Assembly (NCBI GenBank): GCA_004565275.1
Contig: SDOX01000158.1
Coordinates: forward strand, 366,680 to 430,679
Direction of reading: 5' to 3'
DNA length: 64,000 nucleotides
Source of the DNA: Nannochloropsis salina CCMP1776
Lineage: Eukaryota; Sar; Eustigmatophyceae; Eustigmatales; Monodopsidaceae
The notes under the pieces are model-generated. The model did not search any database. It saw nothing but the letters and a program-made list of their open reading frames with translations, and was not told where the DNA came from. How positions within the stretch are numbered: the stretch's first letter is position 1; every line of letters starts with the position of its first letter. The translations under genes were made by a program, and so were the position numbers. Positions 1 through 10,428 of this stretch are shown in pieces.

Positions 1-3000
1 TTTGATTGCCAAGGGGAATGCGGACCGGGTGTCCTACCTGGACGAATACTACAGGGGCCTGACGTCGGCCATCGAGACGGTGGAAGGAGCCATTGACAGG
101 TGAGGACAGGAGGGAGGGGGGAGGGATCCAACGGAGGGAGGGAGGGAAGGGGGGGGGTTCATGCTGAAGGTGGGAGGAAAGGGGGGGGGGTTCATGCTGA
201 AGGTAGAAGGAAGGAAGGGAAGACATGGAAGTCATGGTGGCGGATGATATCTCGCCGAGTCCCCGTGTGCATCCCCGTTACCCATTCTCCCTTCCCGGTC
301 CCGTGCCGCAGGAAATCAGCCAAGCGCGTCCTCCTCCCGTCCTTGGGTGAAAATGCCACCGGCGGGGTCTTCGTCGGCCCATATGGCCCCTACGTCCGGG
401 ACCTCCTGCCCGGCGAGCCCTCTGACGCCCTGCTCCTGCGAGATCCTGGGGCCGCAAAGGCCTTCTATCAGGACGTGTGGGCAGACGACGATGCCGGATT
501 CATGAAGAGTACTAGCGAGGTGGGCGGCAGGCAGGGAGGGAGGGGAACAAGGGAGGGGCGGGGCATGCTTACCAGCGATGTGGGAGGGAGGGAGGGAGGG
601 AGGGAGGGAGGGAAAGAGGGAGGGCAGGCGCGCAGGTTTTCCCCTTGAGCATTTGAAGCCAACGCCCGGTCCGGTGGGTATTTACAAATATTTCACCCCC
701 CGTCCTCGTTCTGCCTTACTTTGTGTCCTGCTCTTCAGGTGCGACGGGCCCCTGTCCCCGCCGAGTTCACGAACGATCCCGCCTCCATTACTGCGGAGGC
801 AGTAGAGTCGCTCTTGGAAATGAGCGGTCAGGGGAAAGGAATCACGTTGGGGCGCGATGCCAGAAGCGGCTCGGAAATTTTACTGAGGGCGACCAAGTAC
901 GGACGCTCTTTGGAAGTGACGGTAGGAGGGAGGGAGGGAGGGAGGAAGGGAAGAAGGGAGTGGGGGAGAAAAGAGCAAATAGAATTGCCTTTCGAGACGG
1001 AAGGGATCTTATGCTATCTTTTGCTGCGCAACGGTCTGGAGCGGTCCATCAATCTGGGTGCAGCGTTTATGCCGGTGGTGATCTCACTGCCCCCCACATT
1101 CCTTCCCACCTCTCTAGGTGAACGAGACGCTGCACAGGGTCCAGGTCCCTCAGAGCATTAATGCCTCGTCCTGTTCCCCCGGTACCCATTTCCTCCCTCC
1201 CTCCCTCCCTCCCTCCCTCCCTCCCACCCTCTCATCCTTCCCATCTTGCCTCCTTCCCTCCCTCCCTTCCTCCCTCATTTTCTTTCTTCCTGCCGCCCTC
1301 CATCCTTGCCTCCCCCTCTCCCTCCCCCCTCCCTCCTTCCCTCCCTTCCTCCCTCCCTCCTTCCTCCCTCCCTTTCCTCCCTTGCTGTCTTCCTCTTTCC
1401 TCCCTCCCCTTTTTTCCTCTTTTCCTTTCTTTTCCTCCTTCACTTTTCTCCTGCACCCCTCCCTCGCCGCTCTCCCCCCTCATTTCCTCCTCCTTCCCTT
1501 CCTTCCTGCCCATCGTCCTCCCTATCAGCCATGGCCGCCCGCCTTCTACACGATTTCCCCCGCTCCCTCGGTCTCCACCCCACCCTGAAGGAGGAGATGC
1601 TCGTCAATCTCGGACATTATCCTAACTTGCGGGTAGGCAACCGCTCCTTCGGCCTTCTCTCCCAGGTAAAGAGAGGAAAGGAGAGCCCGGGAAAGACGCG
1701 CAGGCGGCGTGGAAGGAAGAGATCGATGTTGCATCGGCCTATCAGGATATAGAGGGGCGAGAATCAAGTCCGGGAAGATGGGTGGGATGGAACGCAATAG
1801 GGGAGGGAAAGACGGGGGGGAGGGGGCTTCCTGTGGTTTTCGCTCCTTGCATTGCCCAAGGCGGACGCCGCATGGGCAAGACAGGGGAAGACGCGAAGGC
1901 CCCGGAATTTTCACGGAAGCCGATTGTTCCCTCCCTCTTTCCGTCTTGTCTTCCTTTCCCATTCCTTCCCTACCCTCGCACACTTTTCATTGTAGGGCGT
2001 GGCGGAGCTTTTGTCTATGACGGCGGACGACGCCATTCAAATTATTGCGGCCGGGAAACCTACCTTCTACCTCGGCGACTACAAGGTCCCCCTTTCCCTC
2101 CCTCCCTCCCTCCCTTTCTCCTTCTTTCCTCCATCCCTCTCTCCTTCTCCCCTCTTGTCGCTTCTTTTCCTCTCTCTGGATTTGGATCCCCCGGTGGGAC
2201 TGGGCTTGGAATGTTCAAGTCCATTTCTTTCCCCCCACCTCCCGTGACCCGTCGGTCCCCGATGGCGGGGGGAGGCCGGGGCTGCATTCTTTCTTCCTGT
2301 ACACAACCGCCCTTGGTAATGGAAATGACTATAAATTCGATGAGCTGCGGCCTTTTTTCAGCATCCCCCCACCCCTCCCAGCTGCTTTTACTCCTCGTTC
2401 TCTCTGTTGTGACCCACCTCCCCTCCCGAGCCACTAGTTCACCCCGCGCGCCTCCTCCCACCCATGTGCCGACAACAGGGATCTTCCATGTGGTTTGTCC
2501 CAAAAGGCCGCTACTCTTACCCCCACATTCGCTGGAATCAAATCAAGGTGGGAGACGGTGTCCTTTTCCTCCTGTGTCTTCCGTCCTCACTCCTGCCTGT
2601 CACCCACCATTCTTCCTCCTTTCTCCCCTGCCCTCCCTCTAGCTCTACTTGAAAGAAGACATGCTAGGTCCAGGAGGTTCTCCCCCTTCCTACAAAGCCG
2701 CCACTGCCTTGGTCGATTCCAAAGGAGGGGGAAGCGGGCCGGGTGGGGGCGGACGGGGCGGAGGAAGCGAGGGAGGGAGGGCCCGCGGAAGCAAGGAAGT
2801 GAAGAAAGAAAAGATCACGCGCTCTCCCTCTGCTTTTTTGCTCTTCACCAAGGAGAAACGGCCGGAGATGGAGAAAGGATTGACCTTTGGGGAACAACAG
2901 AAGGTGCTCTCTGCAGCTTGGAAGGTAAGAGGTGGGGGAAAGCGGGAGGGAGGGAGGGAGGGAAGGAGGGAGCAAAGTGGAAAGGTCAGATGGAGAACAA

Positions 3001-3646
3001 AAAAAGTGTGGCAGCGTGGATGCTGATTGTTCGATTTTCATTGGATGATGGTGCCACAGGCCTTGCCGGAAGATAGCCAAGAGCGGCTGATTTTCCTGGA
3101 CAAGGCGGAAAAATTACGAGGTATGTCCTGATCATCTGCCTTCTAATCCCGTGCGCATGCTCTGTCCCACGGCATGCGCAGAGACGAAAATACTGTATTC
3201 GATGATGCCAAGCGTCCCATTGGCAGGGAATAAGCACGTATATATATAATATAATGATAATAGTAGCCTTCCGTCTTAAGGGCACGCTCGGCTTCCTCCA
3301 TGGCCGTTCACCACTGCACTCAAGGCATCGGGCATCCCACCACCTTCCCTCTTGACTTTCCCACCTTCTTCCCCTTTCCCATCCCTATAACAAAGAAACA
3401 AGCAGTCCGTCTTCCGGGAAAAAACGCGCCAGTTCCGCCTCCTTGGTCCCCCGCAATGCCTACCAACTCTTTTGCCACGAGGCGCGTCCTTCGCTGTCGA
3501 AGGGCATCAGCGTGGTGGAACAAGCCAAAGCCCTGTCCGCAAAATGGAAGGAGGTGGATGAGGAGGCGAGGAGGGAGCTGGGGAGGAGGTTAGAGGCGAT
3601 GAGGGAGGAGGAGAGGGAGAGGCAGGCGGAGGAGGCCGTGGTCTGA
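1..3646 (+). CDS. topA: Bacterial-type (type IA) DNA topoisomerase, C-terminal part, fused to two HMG boxes
   Basis: This is the 3' end of a multi-exon gene; the catalytic toprim/tyrosine part lies left of the window. Exons read in one continuous phase: 1-99, 312-519, 739-921, 1118-1181, 1529-1665, 1996-2085, 2479-2547, 2643-2924, 3060-3120 and 3396-3646, giving 480 visible residues. The first 280 residues match the C-terminal repeats of bacterial TopA: the helix before the repeats (ADRVSYLDEYYRG), then repeats such as GPYGPYVRDLL, ILLRATKYGRSLEV, LPRSLGLHP and MTADDAIQIIA. Instead of zinc ribbons, a Gly-rich basic linker (about residues 300-340) leads to two HMG boxes: about 341-397 (SPSAFLLFTKEKRPEMEKG, then ALPEDSQERL) and about 415-470 (RNAYQLFCHEARPSL). 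TopA relaxes negative supercoils; the HMG boxes should add non-specific DNA binding or bending. Whether it acts in plastid, mitochondrion or nucleus cannot be told without the N-terminus. Introns and HMG boxes rule out bacterial contamination. Confidence 0.88.
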
Positions 3647-3970
3647 GACGGGAGGGAGGAAGCAAAGCAAAAATCACGCGGTCTCACTCTGTCGACAGGG
3701 AAACATCGAATGCCACTGACCGGATCCAAGAGGGGAAAAACGATGCCGGCAACGGGTCACGAGTTCATTTCATTCCCTCCCCTCTGTGATGGGGGCGTGC
3801 AAGTCATTAGTTAGCAAGCACCCACTCTATCACCGAGCTAACCCCCTTCCCCTGGCCGATGTCCGTGCCTGTAAGCCCTTTGGGCGAAATCTCGTCCGAA
3901 AATTCCCTCTTCCTCCTTCCAACATCCTCTATCCTCCCCCTCCTTCCCCCTCCTACCACTTCTTTTCCCT

Positions 3971-6635
3971 CTATTTGTGTTTATTTCGGTATGAGAAGAA
4001 CGCAAAGCCGCCCAAGACCGCCATTCCCAGCGTGATCAACGTATACATCTCCGTCTTTTCGTTCCACCACCCCTCCTTCCCTCCTCCCTTCCCTCCTTCC
4101 TTCCCTCCCTTCTTTCCTTTCCTTCTTCTACCCTCGACGGCGCGTGCTTTCCCCCCCTCGGAAGCTCCCACCCCAGAGGTCGCTCCTGTTAAGGACGCAG
4201 GCAGGGAGGAAAAGAGAGAGGAAGCAGGCAGGCCGGTACCGCCGGTAGCAGCCGTGGGGGGGGAAGGCTGTGCTTCTCGGTCCTCTTCAGCCGTCGCCTC
4301 CGACGACAACTGGAAGGCCTGAGAGCATGGCGACAAGGAACAAGGAGGGAAGGAAGAATGGAAGCGGGAAGGGAAGGAGGAAAGGGGGAAGGGGGGGAAG
4401 GAGAATAGTGTGAAGAATACCTGTCATGTGCCTGACGCGATCCCCAAGACGCTGCCTCCCTCCTCCTTCCGTTCCTCTCCCCTGCTCTTCCCCCTTCCCA
4501 CCCACGCCCCTCGCCCTCCCTCCCGCCCTCCCTCCCGTCCTCCCCCTATACCTTGCTCCACACCGCCTTCTCCTTCTTGTCCTGCTTCACTTTCCCTTGC
4601 CGGGCCCGGGCGAGGAGCGAGGCGGCCTCTCGGCTTTCCAGCGTCTTCCCCGCCGGGTCCAGGAGCATGTCTACGGCCCGCGCGCTCTCCAAGAGGCTCA
4701 AAGCTGCCGCCCATTCCTGCAAATTGACCAGAGCCTTGCCCGCGAAGAAGGCGGCCTTCCGCTTGTACCGACGGAAGAGCTGGAGGGAGGGAGGGAGGGA
4801 GGGAGGGAGGGGAGGGGAGGGAGGGGAGGGCCGTGGGCTAAGCGACAAAGGACACATGGACACAGTCCCTTTCAAATTAAGCAGAAAGCCCCTAGACTTT
4901 CAACCACTCGCAAAATACAAGCTCTCTCCCCCCATCGCGTCGTATCTTCGACGCTCTCCTTCCCTTCCTCCCTCCCTCCCTCCCTCCCTCCCCGACCCCC
5001 TCCCCACCTGTTCCTCCGTCAGCCCCAATGCCAACAGCTCCTGCAACACCGCGCTGGAGGATCCTCGTTTCTCAAGCTCATCGATCAGGTGGTAGGCCTG
5101 GGGAGAGGGAGGGAAAGAGGGGGGGAAAGACGGGGGGAAAGAGGGGCAGGGAGAGGGGGAGGGAAAGGGAGGAAGGGGTTGGGGGGAACGGAAGCCGTGC
5201 TTAGTGTCGCGGAAGATAAAACAAGACGAAGAACGGGAAGGAGGGAGGAAGGGAGGGAGGGGGAGGGGGAAGGAGGGAGGACGCACGCTTCGGGCGACGA
5301 CACAAGCCTCCGTATCCTTGGACCGCTTGAGCCGCGCGGCCGCCAAGTTGTTTAGGGTCGGAAGAAGCACCTCTAGCTTTCGAGCCTTTTCTTTGTTGTC
5401 CAGCTCACTGTCCGTCATGAGCTGGTGACCGAAAGACAGGAGAGAGAATCAATCAAGAGGCCACTATCCGTCTTCTCTCTTTCCCATCCTCCTTCCCTCC
5501 CTCCCTCCTTCCCTCCCTCCCTCCTCTCCTCCCTCCCTTCCTCCCCACCTGGACAACGCCTATCGTCTCCAGGTACCGAGCCTCAGCCTTGACCAGATCC
5601 TTGGCTTTGAAGGACCGATTTCCTTCCTCCTTGCAGAAGACAGCGCGCTGAGTAGGGAGGGAAAAGGGAAAAGAGGGAGGACGCTCTCCGAATCAGGGCT
5701 TCGGGCCAGGGAGGAGGGGAGGGAGAAGGGGAGGGAGGGAGGGAGGGAGGGAGGGAGGGAGGACAGGACAACGAGGTGCACGTACCGCGAGCTTCTTGTG
5801 CGTGGGCCACTTGTAAAGCACGTAGGGCGTCAACTTCTCGATGTGCGCCCGCTGCGTGCAAAACAAAGAAAAAGATGCGTCAGATCCCAAGAGAGAGGCC
5901 TTCAAACGACCCCGGGAGGGTCTCCTCTCCATACCCCCCCCTTCGCCGTCCCCCCCCTCCGTCTACCTGCAGGAACATGGTGGGCGCTTTGCCGTCCGCC
6001 ATGCGCCAGGTCAAGGCCTTGACCACGTATGTCTCTCCGGGGCCCTTGGCCTGCGGCGTGCTCCCGGCCCGAATGTCCGTGATGACACCCAACCCCCACG
6101 TGGTCGACACTTCCTCGCCTTCTTCCAGGGGGTCCATGACCTCGGGCGTGCTTTCTGGTGGGCTGGAAGCCGCGGGCCCCGCCGTGCAAGGCACATTCTC
6201 TTCCACTGCACGCGTGCCTCCCTGATGCATGTTTTCCATATGTCCCTCTTTTTCGGCCGACGATTCTCCTTGTCTCTCCACCCGCGCCTCCAAGGCGGTT
6301 GTTGAACCCGTGTTCTCCAATGGCGAGGATGGGGGAGAAGACGGAGGCAAGTTGGACGACACAGCGTCGTCGACGGGCATCCCTTCTTCCGTAGGCATGA
6401 CTCTCTCCCCTTCCTCGGGGGGAGGTTGCAGGAGTTCATTGTCCTGAATGGGGTCTTCGACAGCACCATCCTTGCGTTCTTGCATCTTTCCTTCCAAGAG
6501 TGTTGGCGGGTGTTGTGATTTCTCTTTGACCACGTCGTTTTTTTCCAGGTCAGTCATCATCCCCTCTGCTGCTGTTCCATCGTGCAAGATTGTGGGGACG
6601 AGCACGGGCGACACGTTCTCTTCGGTGCCAACCAT
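3971..6635 (-). CDS. TPR-repeat protein with C-terminal membrane anchor
   Basis: Seven exons on the minus strand keep phase: 6635-5967, 5851-5786, 5647-5549, 5421-5287, 5097-5008, 4779-4552 and 4318-3971, for about 544 residues. The first in-frame ATG is at 6635. Residues 1-150 are acidic and low-complexity. About 165-245 hold a small beta domain with the pattern WGLGVITDIR ... TYVVKALTWRMADG, a type I associate with stramenopile proteins. Residues 246-430 are TPR-like helices (KEEGNRSFKAKDLVKAEARY, TLNNLAAARLKRS, KAAFFAGKALVNL), closest in style to the TPR of FKBP-type co-chaperones; the last ends KKEKAVWSK. No peptidyl-prolyl isomerase domain is seen. The final 25 residues are hydrophobic (TLITLGMAVLGGFAFF) and end in a basic RNKHK, typical of tail-anchored ER or outer-membrane proteins. 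A role as a membrane-bound chaperone adaptor is inference. A GGGA-rich stretch inside the last exon (about 4035-4130) could be a further short intron. Confidence 0.72.
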
Positions 6636-7095
6636 GAATCCAATACGTCGCAATACCTTAACTTACGTCAATGAACGTAGGTGGTGTCGTCGGGTGCCGC
6701 AGTGTGGGCGAAAAGTACGTGGGGAAACGTGGGATAGAAACAGCGTTAGGAATAGAACAAGCGACATGATACGCAGGGCACCGCAAGAGCGCCGACCGCC
6801 AGCACTCAATTTAGGTTTTTTCCACCGCACACATCCACGCCAGGCCTATCGTAGTTGAGCACCATGGCTACGTAAGTTTCCTTCTGAGGACCGTCCTGGT
6901 TTTCTTTACAAAGAAAACCTGAAAAAGGCTGGGTGCCCCTGCTACTCGCCCCGTGTCGTGAGGGAAAGGTTCGATGACGGAAGGGGGGAGGCAAATTTTC
7001 GTTTTTGCCGCGTAAAACCACGTCTAATAACCCCCACATAATCCCATCCTGGACCACAACAGGCCCACGACTGACAGTCCTCACGCTGGGACGAT
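6636..7095. promoter_or_regulatory. Head-to-head intergenic region (TPR gene / ATAT gene)
   Basis: There are 460 bases between the two divergent start codons, with no reading frame I would call coding. It must hold both 5' untranslated regions and both promoters. I see no TATA box at a sensible distance. Confidence 0.45.
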
Positions 7096-8251
7096 ATGGA
7101 AACGACTAAAGACAGTGGATGCGATCATGTGGCACAGGATGGTCGAACCACTTACTCTGCCCTTCGTTTTGACAAAGCCGCCTTAGGTCCGGCCGCAACT
7201 ATACCCCCCACCCCCTCGTCTTTCATCCCACCACTTCCCTCCCGCTTATCCATCTCGTTCGTCCACGCACTTCCTCACATGCACGACAGCGTGTCTTCCT
7301 CCTTCGGCGTGTGCAGCCATCGACAGCCTGGCTGCCTGCTCTGCCCGTGCCCAGGGACTGCGGAGGCCCATCTCCACTATCCGCTCCCTTCAGGAATCAG
7401 ATGATCACATCCTTTACATACTTGCCTCTACCGCGAGCAACGTCGCCGACACGCCTCCTTCCTCTGCTTCTTTCTCGTCTTCCCCTCCTTTTGTGCCCTC
7501 CCCGCCCTGCTCCCAGCCCGCCGAGGCCGTGACACCCTCCACGTCCCCGCCGTACATCTTCATCCTACCGTCTTCTGCCTCCTTCATTGCCTTTGACCTG
7601 CCGCACGCTCCTTCATCCCCTTCCTTGAGCAGTCCATTATCGCCATCCCCATCGCTTCCATGCACGGCGTCGACTTCCTCCCCCGCTGCCTCTTTCCCTT
7701 CCTCCCCCTCCTCCTCCTTCCTCGCCTTGGGCCTTCTCAAGCTCGGCAAAAAACACCTGTACCTGACAAATCCTCAAGGACAGGTAAGGACGTGCGAAAA
7801 CAAGAGGACAGACGACCCTGCAATGTCAGCGCCGCATATTGACATGGTTTCTTCTGCCGACCTTCCCTCCCCTCCCCATTCCCTCCCCCCTTCCCTTCAT
7901 CCCTCCCTCCAGCTCGTCGAAACCAATCCCTTTTGCCTCCTCGACTTCTTCATCGCCTCCCCCTGGCAACGGAAGGGTCTGGGCGCCTCCTTGTTGCGCC
8001 TGGCGCTGTCTCACGAAGGAATTTCTGGGCCCCACTGTCTGGCCTTCGACCGACCCTCCCCTCGACTCCTCCCCTTCCTAGCCAAGAACTTTGCCTTGAA
8101 GAAGCACCGGGCCCAGCACAACCATTTCCTTGTCTACGACGACTTTTTCTCCCCCCTCCCTTCCTTCCCTTCCTGCTCCGTCACCTCCTCCTCCCCTTCC
8201 TGCCCGCCCTGGCGCTCCTCTGGGGGGCCGTTGCCCTACTTCTGTGAATAA
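7096..8251 (+). CDS. ATAT1: Alpha-tubulin N-acetyltransferase (MEC-17/ATAT1 family)
   Basis: Three exons, 7096-7186, 7317-7783 and 7913-8251, join in phase to give 298 residues. The enzyme acetylates the luminal lysine 40 of alpha-tubulin using acetyl-CoA. The N-terminal helix IDSLAACSARAQGL fits the family's IDELGKASAKAQ segment. The core reads LLKLGKKHLYLTN, then NPFCLLDFFIA, the acetyl-CoA loop QRKGLGASLL and LAFDRPSPRLLPFL. The cysteine and aspartate aligned with the catalytic pair of human ATAT1 (C120 and D157) are present as C194 and D232. About 75 residues rich in Ser and Pro (roughly 75-150) are inserted between early strands, and there is little C-terminal tail beyond the domain. The ATG at 7096 is the first that gives a phase-matched splice into the core. 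An AATAAA lies 130 bases after the stop. Presence of this enzyme normally goes with stable, acetylated microtubules. Confidence 0.92.
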
Positions 8252-8380
8252 TCACTTTCTCGAATGAAGGTACGCACAGAGGAATCGTAGGATAGGACCG
8301 GGAGGAGGAAAGTGGACAAAATATGCACATGAAGAAGGAGGTCTTGCGAACGAAGATGGCGAGGCCGGAAGTTTGAAAGA

Positions 8381-8386
8381 AATAAA
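8381..8386 (+). terminator. Candidate poly(A) signal of the ATAT gene
   Basis: An AATAAA hexamer lies 130 bases after the stop of the tubulin acetyltransferase gene. Three other plus-strand genes here also have AATAAA within 38-113 bases of the stop. Confidence 0.4.
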
Positions 8387-8763
8387 AGGAAATCAAATTC
8401 TCCCCGGCCCAAGGACTCGGGCTTGCGTGATTTTGCGAGGAAAATGGAATATTGATATCCGTAGCTTCCCTCCTGTCCGTCACCCTCTGGGCATCAAGAG
8501 CCTCCCTGTCGACTCATCCCTTCCTTGCTCGCCTTGGTGGTAGTTCTCCGACTCTTGCTCTTCCTGATCCCTTTCGTCATCATCAATGGCCTCGTTCCCA
8601 CAATGAATAAGCCGTCTCCTCCCCCTCGCTTTCTCGATCATTTCAGGTGCTGCTCCTTTTCTTTTTTCGTGCCATTTCTCGTCGTGCATGCGTCCGTTTA
8701 CCGCCGTTTCCTCCCCCCTTTCTTCCCTTTTCTTTCCAGGTCCTCCACAGGAGGCACTTTCCA

Positions 8764-9780
8764 TCAACCTTCCACATTGATACTATTTTTTCTCGTGTGA
8801 GGTCTCTGAAGGCCGTTCACACCCCTCCACTTCCGCGCGAAATCCTCCTCTTCCCCGCCTTCTTTCTCTCCCTCCTCCTCCCCCTCCCCCTCCTTCGATC
8901 CAGGCTCACCTTCCCACTGCTCAGGGCCCCTCTCTTTTCGCCCCCTCTTTTCTTTCTCATTCTCCCGTTCAAAAAAGCGCGCAGGTAGCGTGCTTTCCAT
9001 CTGCTCCCACAGTTCTTCCTCCTCCTCCTCTTCATCTCCGTCCCTTTGTTCTCCCATCGCACCCTCCCTCGTCTTTTTTCGCCTAGCCACGTGCACATAA
9101 TCTTCCGTTCCTCCCTCCTCTTCCACCACCACTCCTTCCCCCATGATTTCGCGGTAGGTATACTCAACCCTCTCTCGATGGGCTCTCCCGCCTCCCTTGC
9201 CGTCTCCTCTCCCGCCTGGCCCTACCTCCCATTCCACGTGAAAGACCTCCTCCACCGTCCTTTCCTCCTCCCACAGGGACTCCGCTTTCCCCTCAAGGTC
9301 CACTGTAATATACTCGACCATCCGGATATGCTGGGTGAGCTCCCGCTTTTGCCAACGGGGATGTTGGGGCAGGGTGGGCGGGCTGGAGGGGGAGGGAGAC
9401 ATGGGGACAAGGCTGCAGGATGTCGTGAAGGCGGCGCCGGAAGGGGACTCATGCGGACAGGCATGAGAAACTACATGCAGAGTTGGAAAGGGAGAGGTTG
9501 GATGGGTCTGGGGTGGTGCTGGAGCGCCGGGGGAGGAAGGAGGAGGGCCCCTCTCGCAGGGAAAGGGAGGGTCCGGCAAGGTGGGAGGCCGTGGGGGAGG
9601 AGGAGGGCAAGGAGGAGGATTGGATTGGGGGGGAAGGACACCACGTTCGAGAAAAGTGACAAGGTCTTCCAACTGAATACTATGCTCTTTCTGGACGTTT
9701 CCGAAAGAGAAGAGGGGAACAAGCCATGGAGGTTCCCCTTCTTCGACGGCCAGGCCTAATGAGGCGACAATGTCCGCCAT
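8764..9780 (-). CDS. Hypothetical acidic protein
   Basis: An open frame of 338 codons starts at an ATG in a strong context (ACCATGG) at 9780. The frame stays open upstream to about 9993, but a polypyrimidine tract ending in TTTTGCAG at about 9964 looks like a splice acceptor, so an upstream exon and an earlier start (for example at 9936, which would add a basic, possibly mitochondrial, leader) are possible. The protein begins MADIVASLGLAVEEGEPP and has a short helical segment (IQLEDLVTFLERGVLP). A Pro-rich stretch (about residues 55-120) follows, then a moderately conserved-looking block (MVEYITVDLEGKAESL, then GTEDYVHVARRKK). It ends in a long Glu/Lys/Gly-rich tail. I do not recognise the family, and no enzyme motif or membrane span is visible. 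It converges with the tubulin acetyltransferase gene. Confidence 0.55.
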   Translation of the reverse strand: MADIVASLGLAVEEGEPPWLVPLFSFGNVQKEHSIQLEDLVTFLERGVLPPQSNPPPCPPPPPRPPTLPDPPFPCERGPPPSSPGAPAPPQTHPTSPFPTLHVVSHACPHESPSGAAFTTSCSLVPMSPSPSSPPTLPQHPRWQKRELTQHIRMVEYITVDLEGKAESLWEEERTVEEVFHVEWEVGPGGRGDGKGGGRAHRERVEYTYREIMGEGVVVEEEGGTEDYVHVARRKKTREGAMGEQRDGDEEEEEEELWEQMESTLPARFFERENEKEKRGRKERGPEQWEGEPGSKEGEGEEEGEKEGGEEEDFARKWRGVNGLQRPHTRKNSINVEG

Positions 9781-10428
9781 GGTGAGGATTTTTTCCTTGC
9801 TTGTGTCACATTTGTTTTTGGCAAGAGAGATGGGCGGACAGTAGGAGTTAAAAAAAGATCTAAAGGTTTGGTGCGGTGCTCGACACGCAGTGAGGAGAAT
9901 TAAACGTTTTCGTAGGCGGCGGAGAACTGCGGAAGACATGACCCAGGGGAAGAGGCCAAGAATCTGCAAAAGGAGGTAGGAATTAGTCTCCACACAACAC
10001 AGAGCGTGTAAATGCCATCATTTGGCGGTCTATATGAGATGAAAGAGAATATCGCAGACATACCGATTTGCGAGCAGCTTTAAAAGTTGGGGCCCTTTCA
10101 ATTGGCATTTCTAATCTCTCGGCAACGAACAATATCGGAAAAAAATGACTACTGACATATTTGACACAATTCGTTTCGGCAAGGTAGTATCAATGGCAGT
10201 GATACGCACGTCGCGACGTAGCATACTTTCGTAAAAACTACGCGCTTGGCTTTTGGCCCTCAAATAAAACGTGACGTCACGGCGGGGGCAAGCGTCTGCC
10301 TTTCCAATGACTTTGCATCTTGGCACGCCGAGAACCGCACTCAGGGCCGCGCACTCCGTAGAAATCAGCCAACCCTTGTCTCACAACACAGGAATAGGGT
10401 GAGGAGGGACAGAGACGGTGCCGCGGCC
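9781..10428. promoter_or_regulatory. Head-to-head intergenic region
   Basis: These 648 bases separate the divergent starts of the acidic hypothetical protein and the PH/adaptin-ear gene. The left 200 bases may hold a 5' exon of the minus-strand gene (acceptor-like TTTTGCAG at about 9964). The rest is AT-richer than the genes and shows no convincing coding frame. Confidence 0.4.

Noticed and set aside
1118-1752. Several long plus-strand frames made of Pro-Ser-Leu repeats
   Set aside because: They translate a CCCT-rich intron of the topoisomerase gene. Any frame across such DNA stays open, and the real exons 1118-1181 and 1529-1665 use only the ends.
1-3646. Bacterial origin or contamination because of the TopA match
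   Set aside because: The gene has nine phase-consistent GT-AG introns and HMG boxes, so it is a eukaryotic nuclear gene.
6636-6653. TPR protein starting at 6653
   Set aside because: The codon there is TTG; the first ATG is at 6635.
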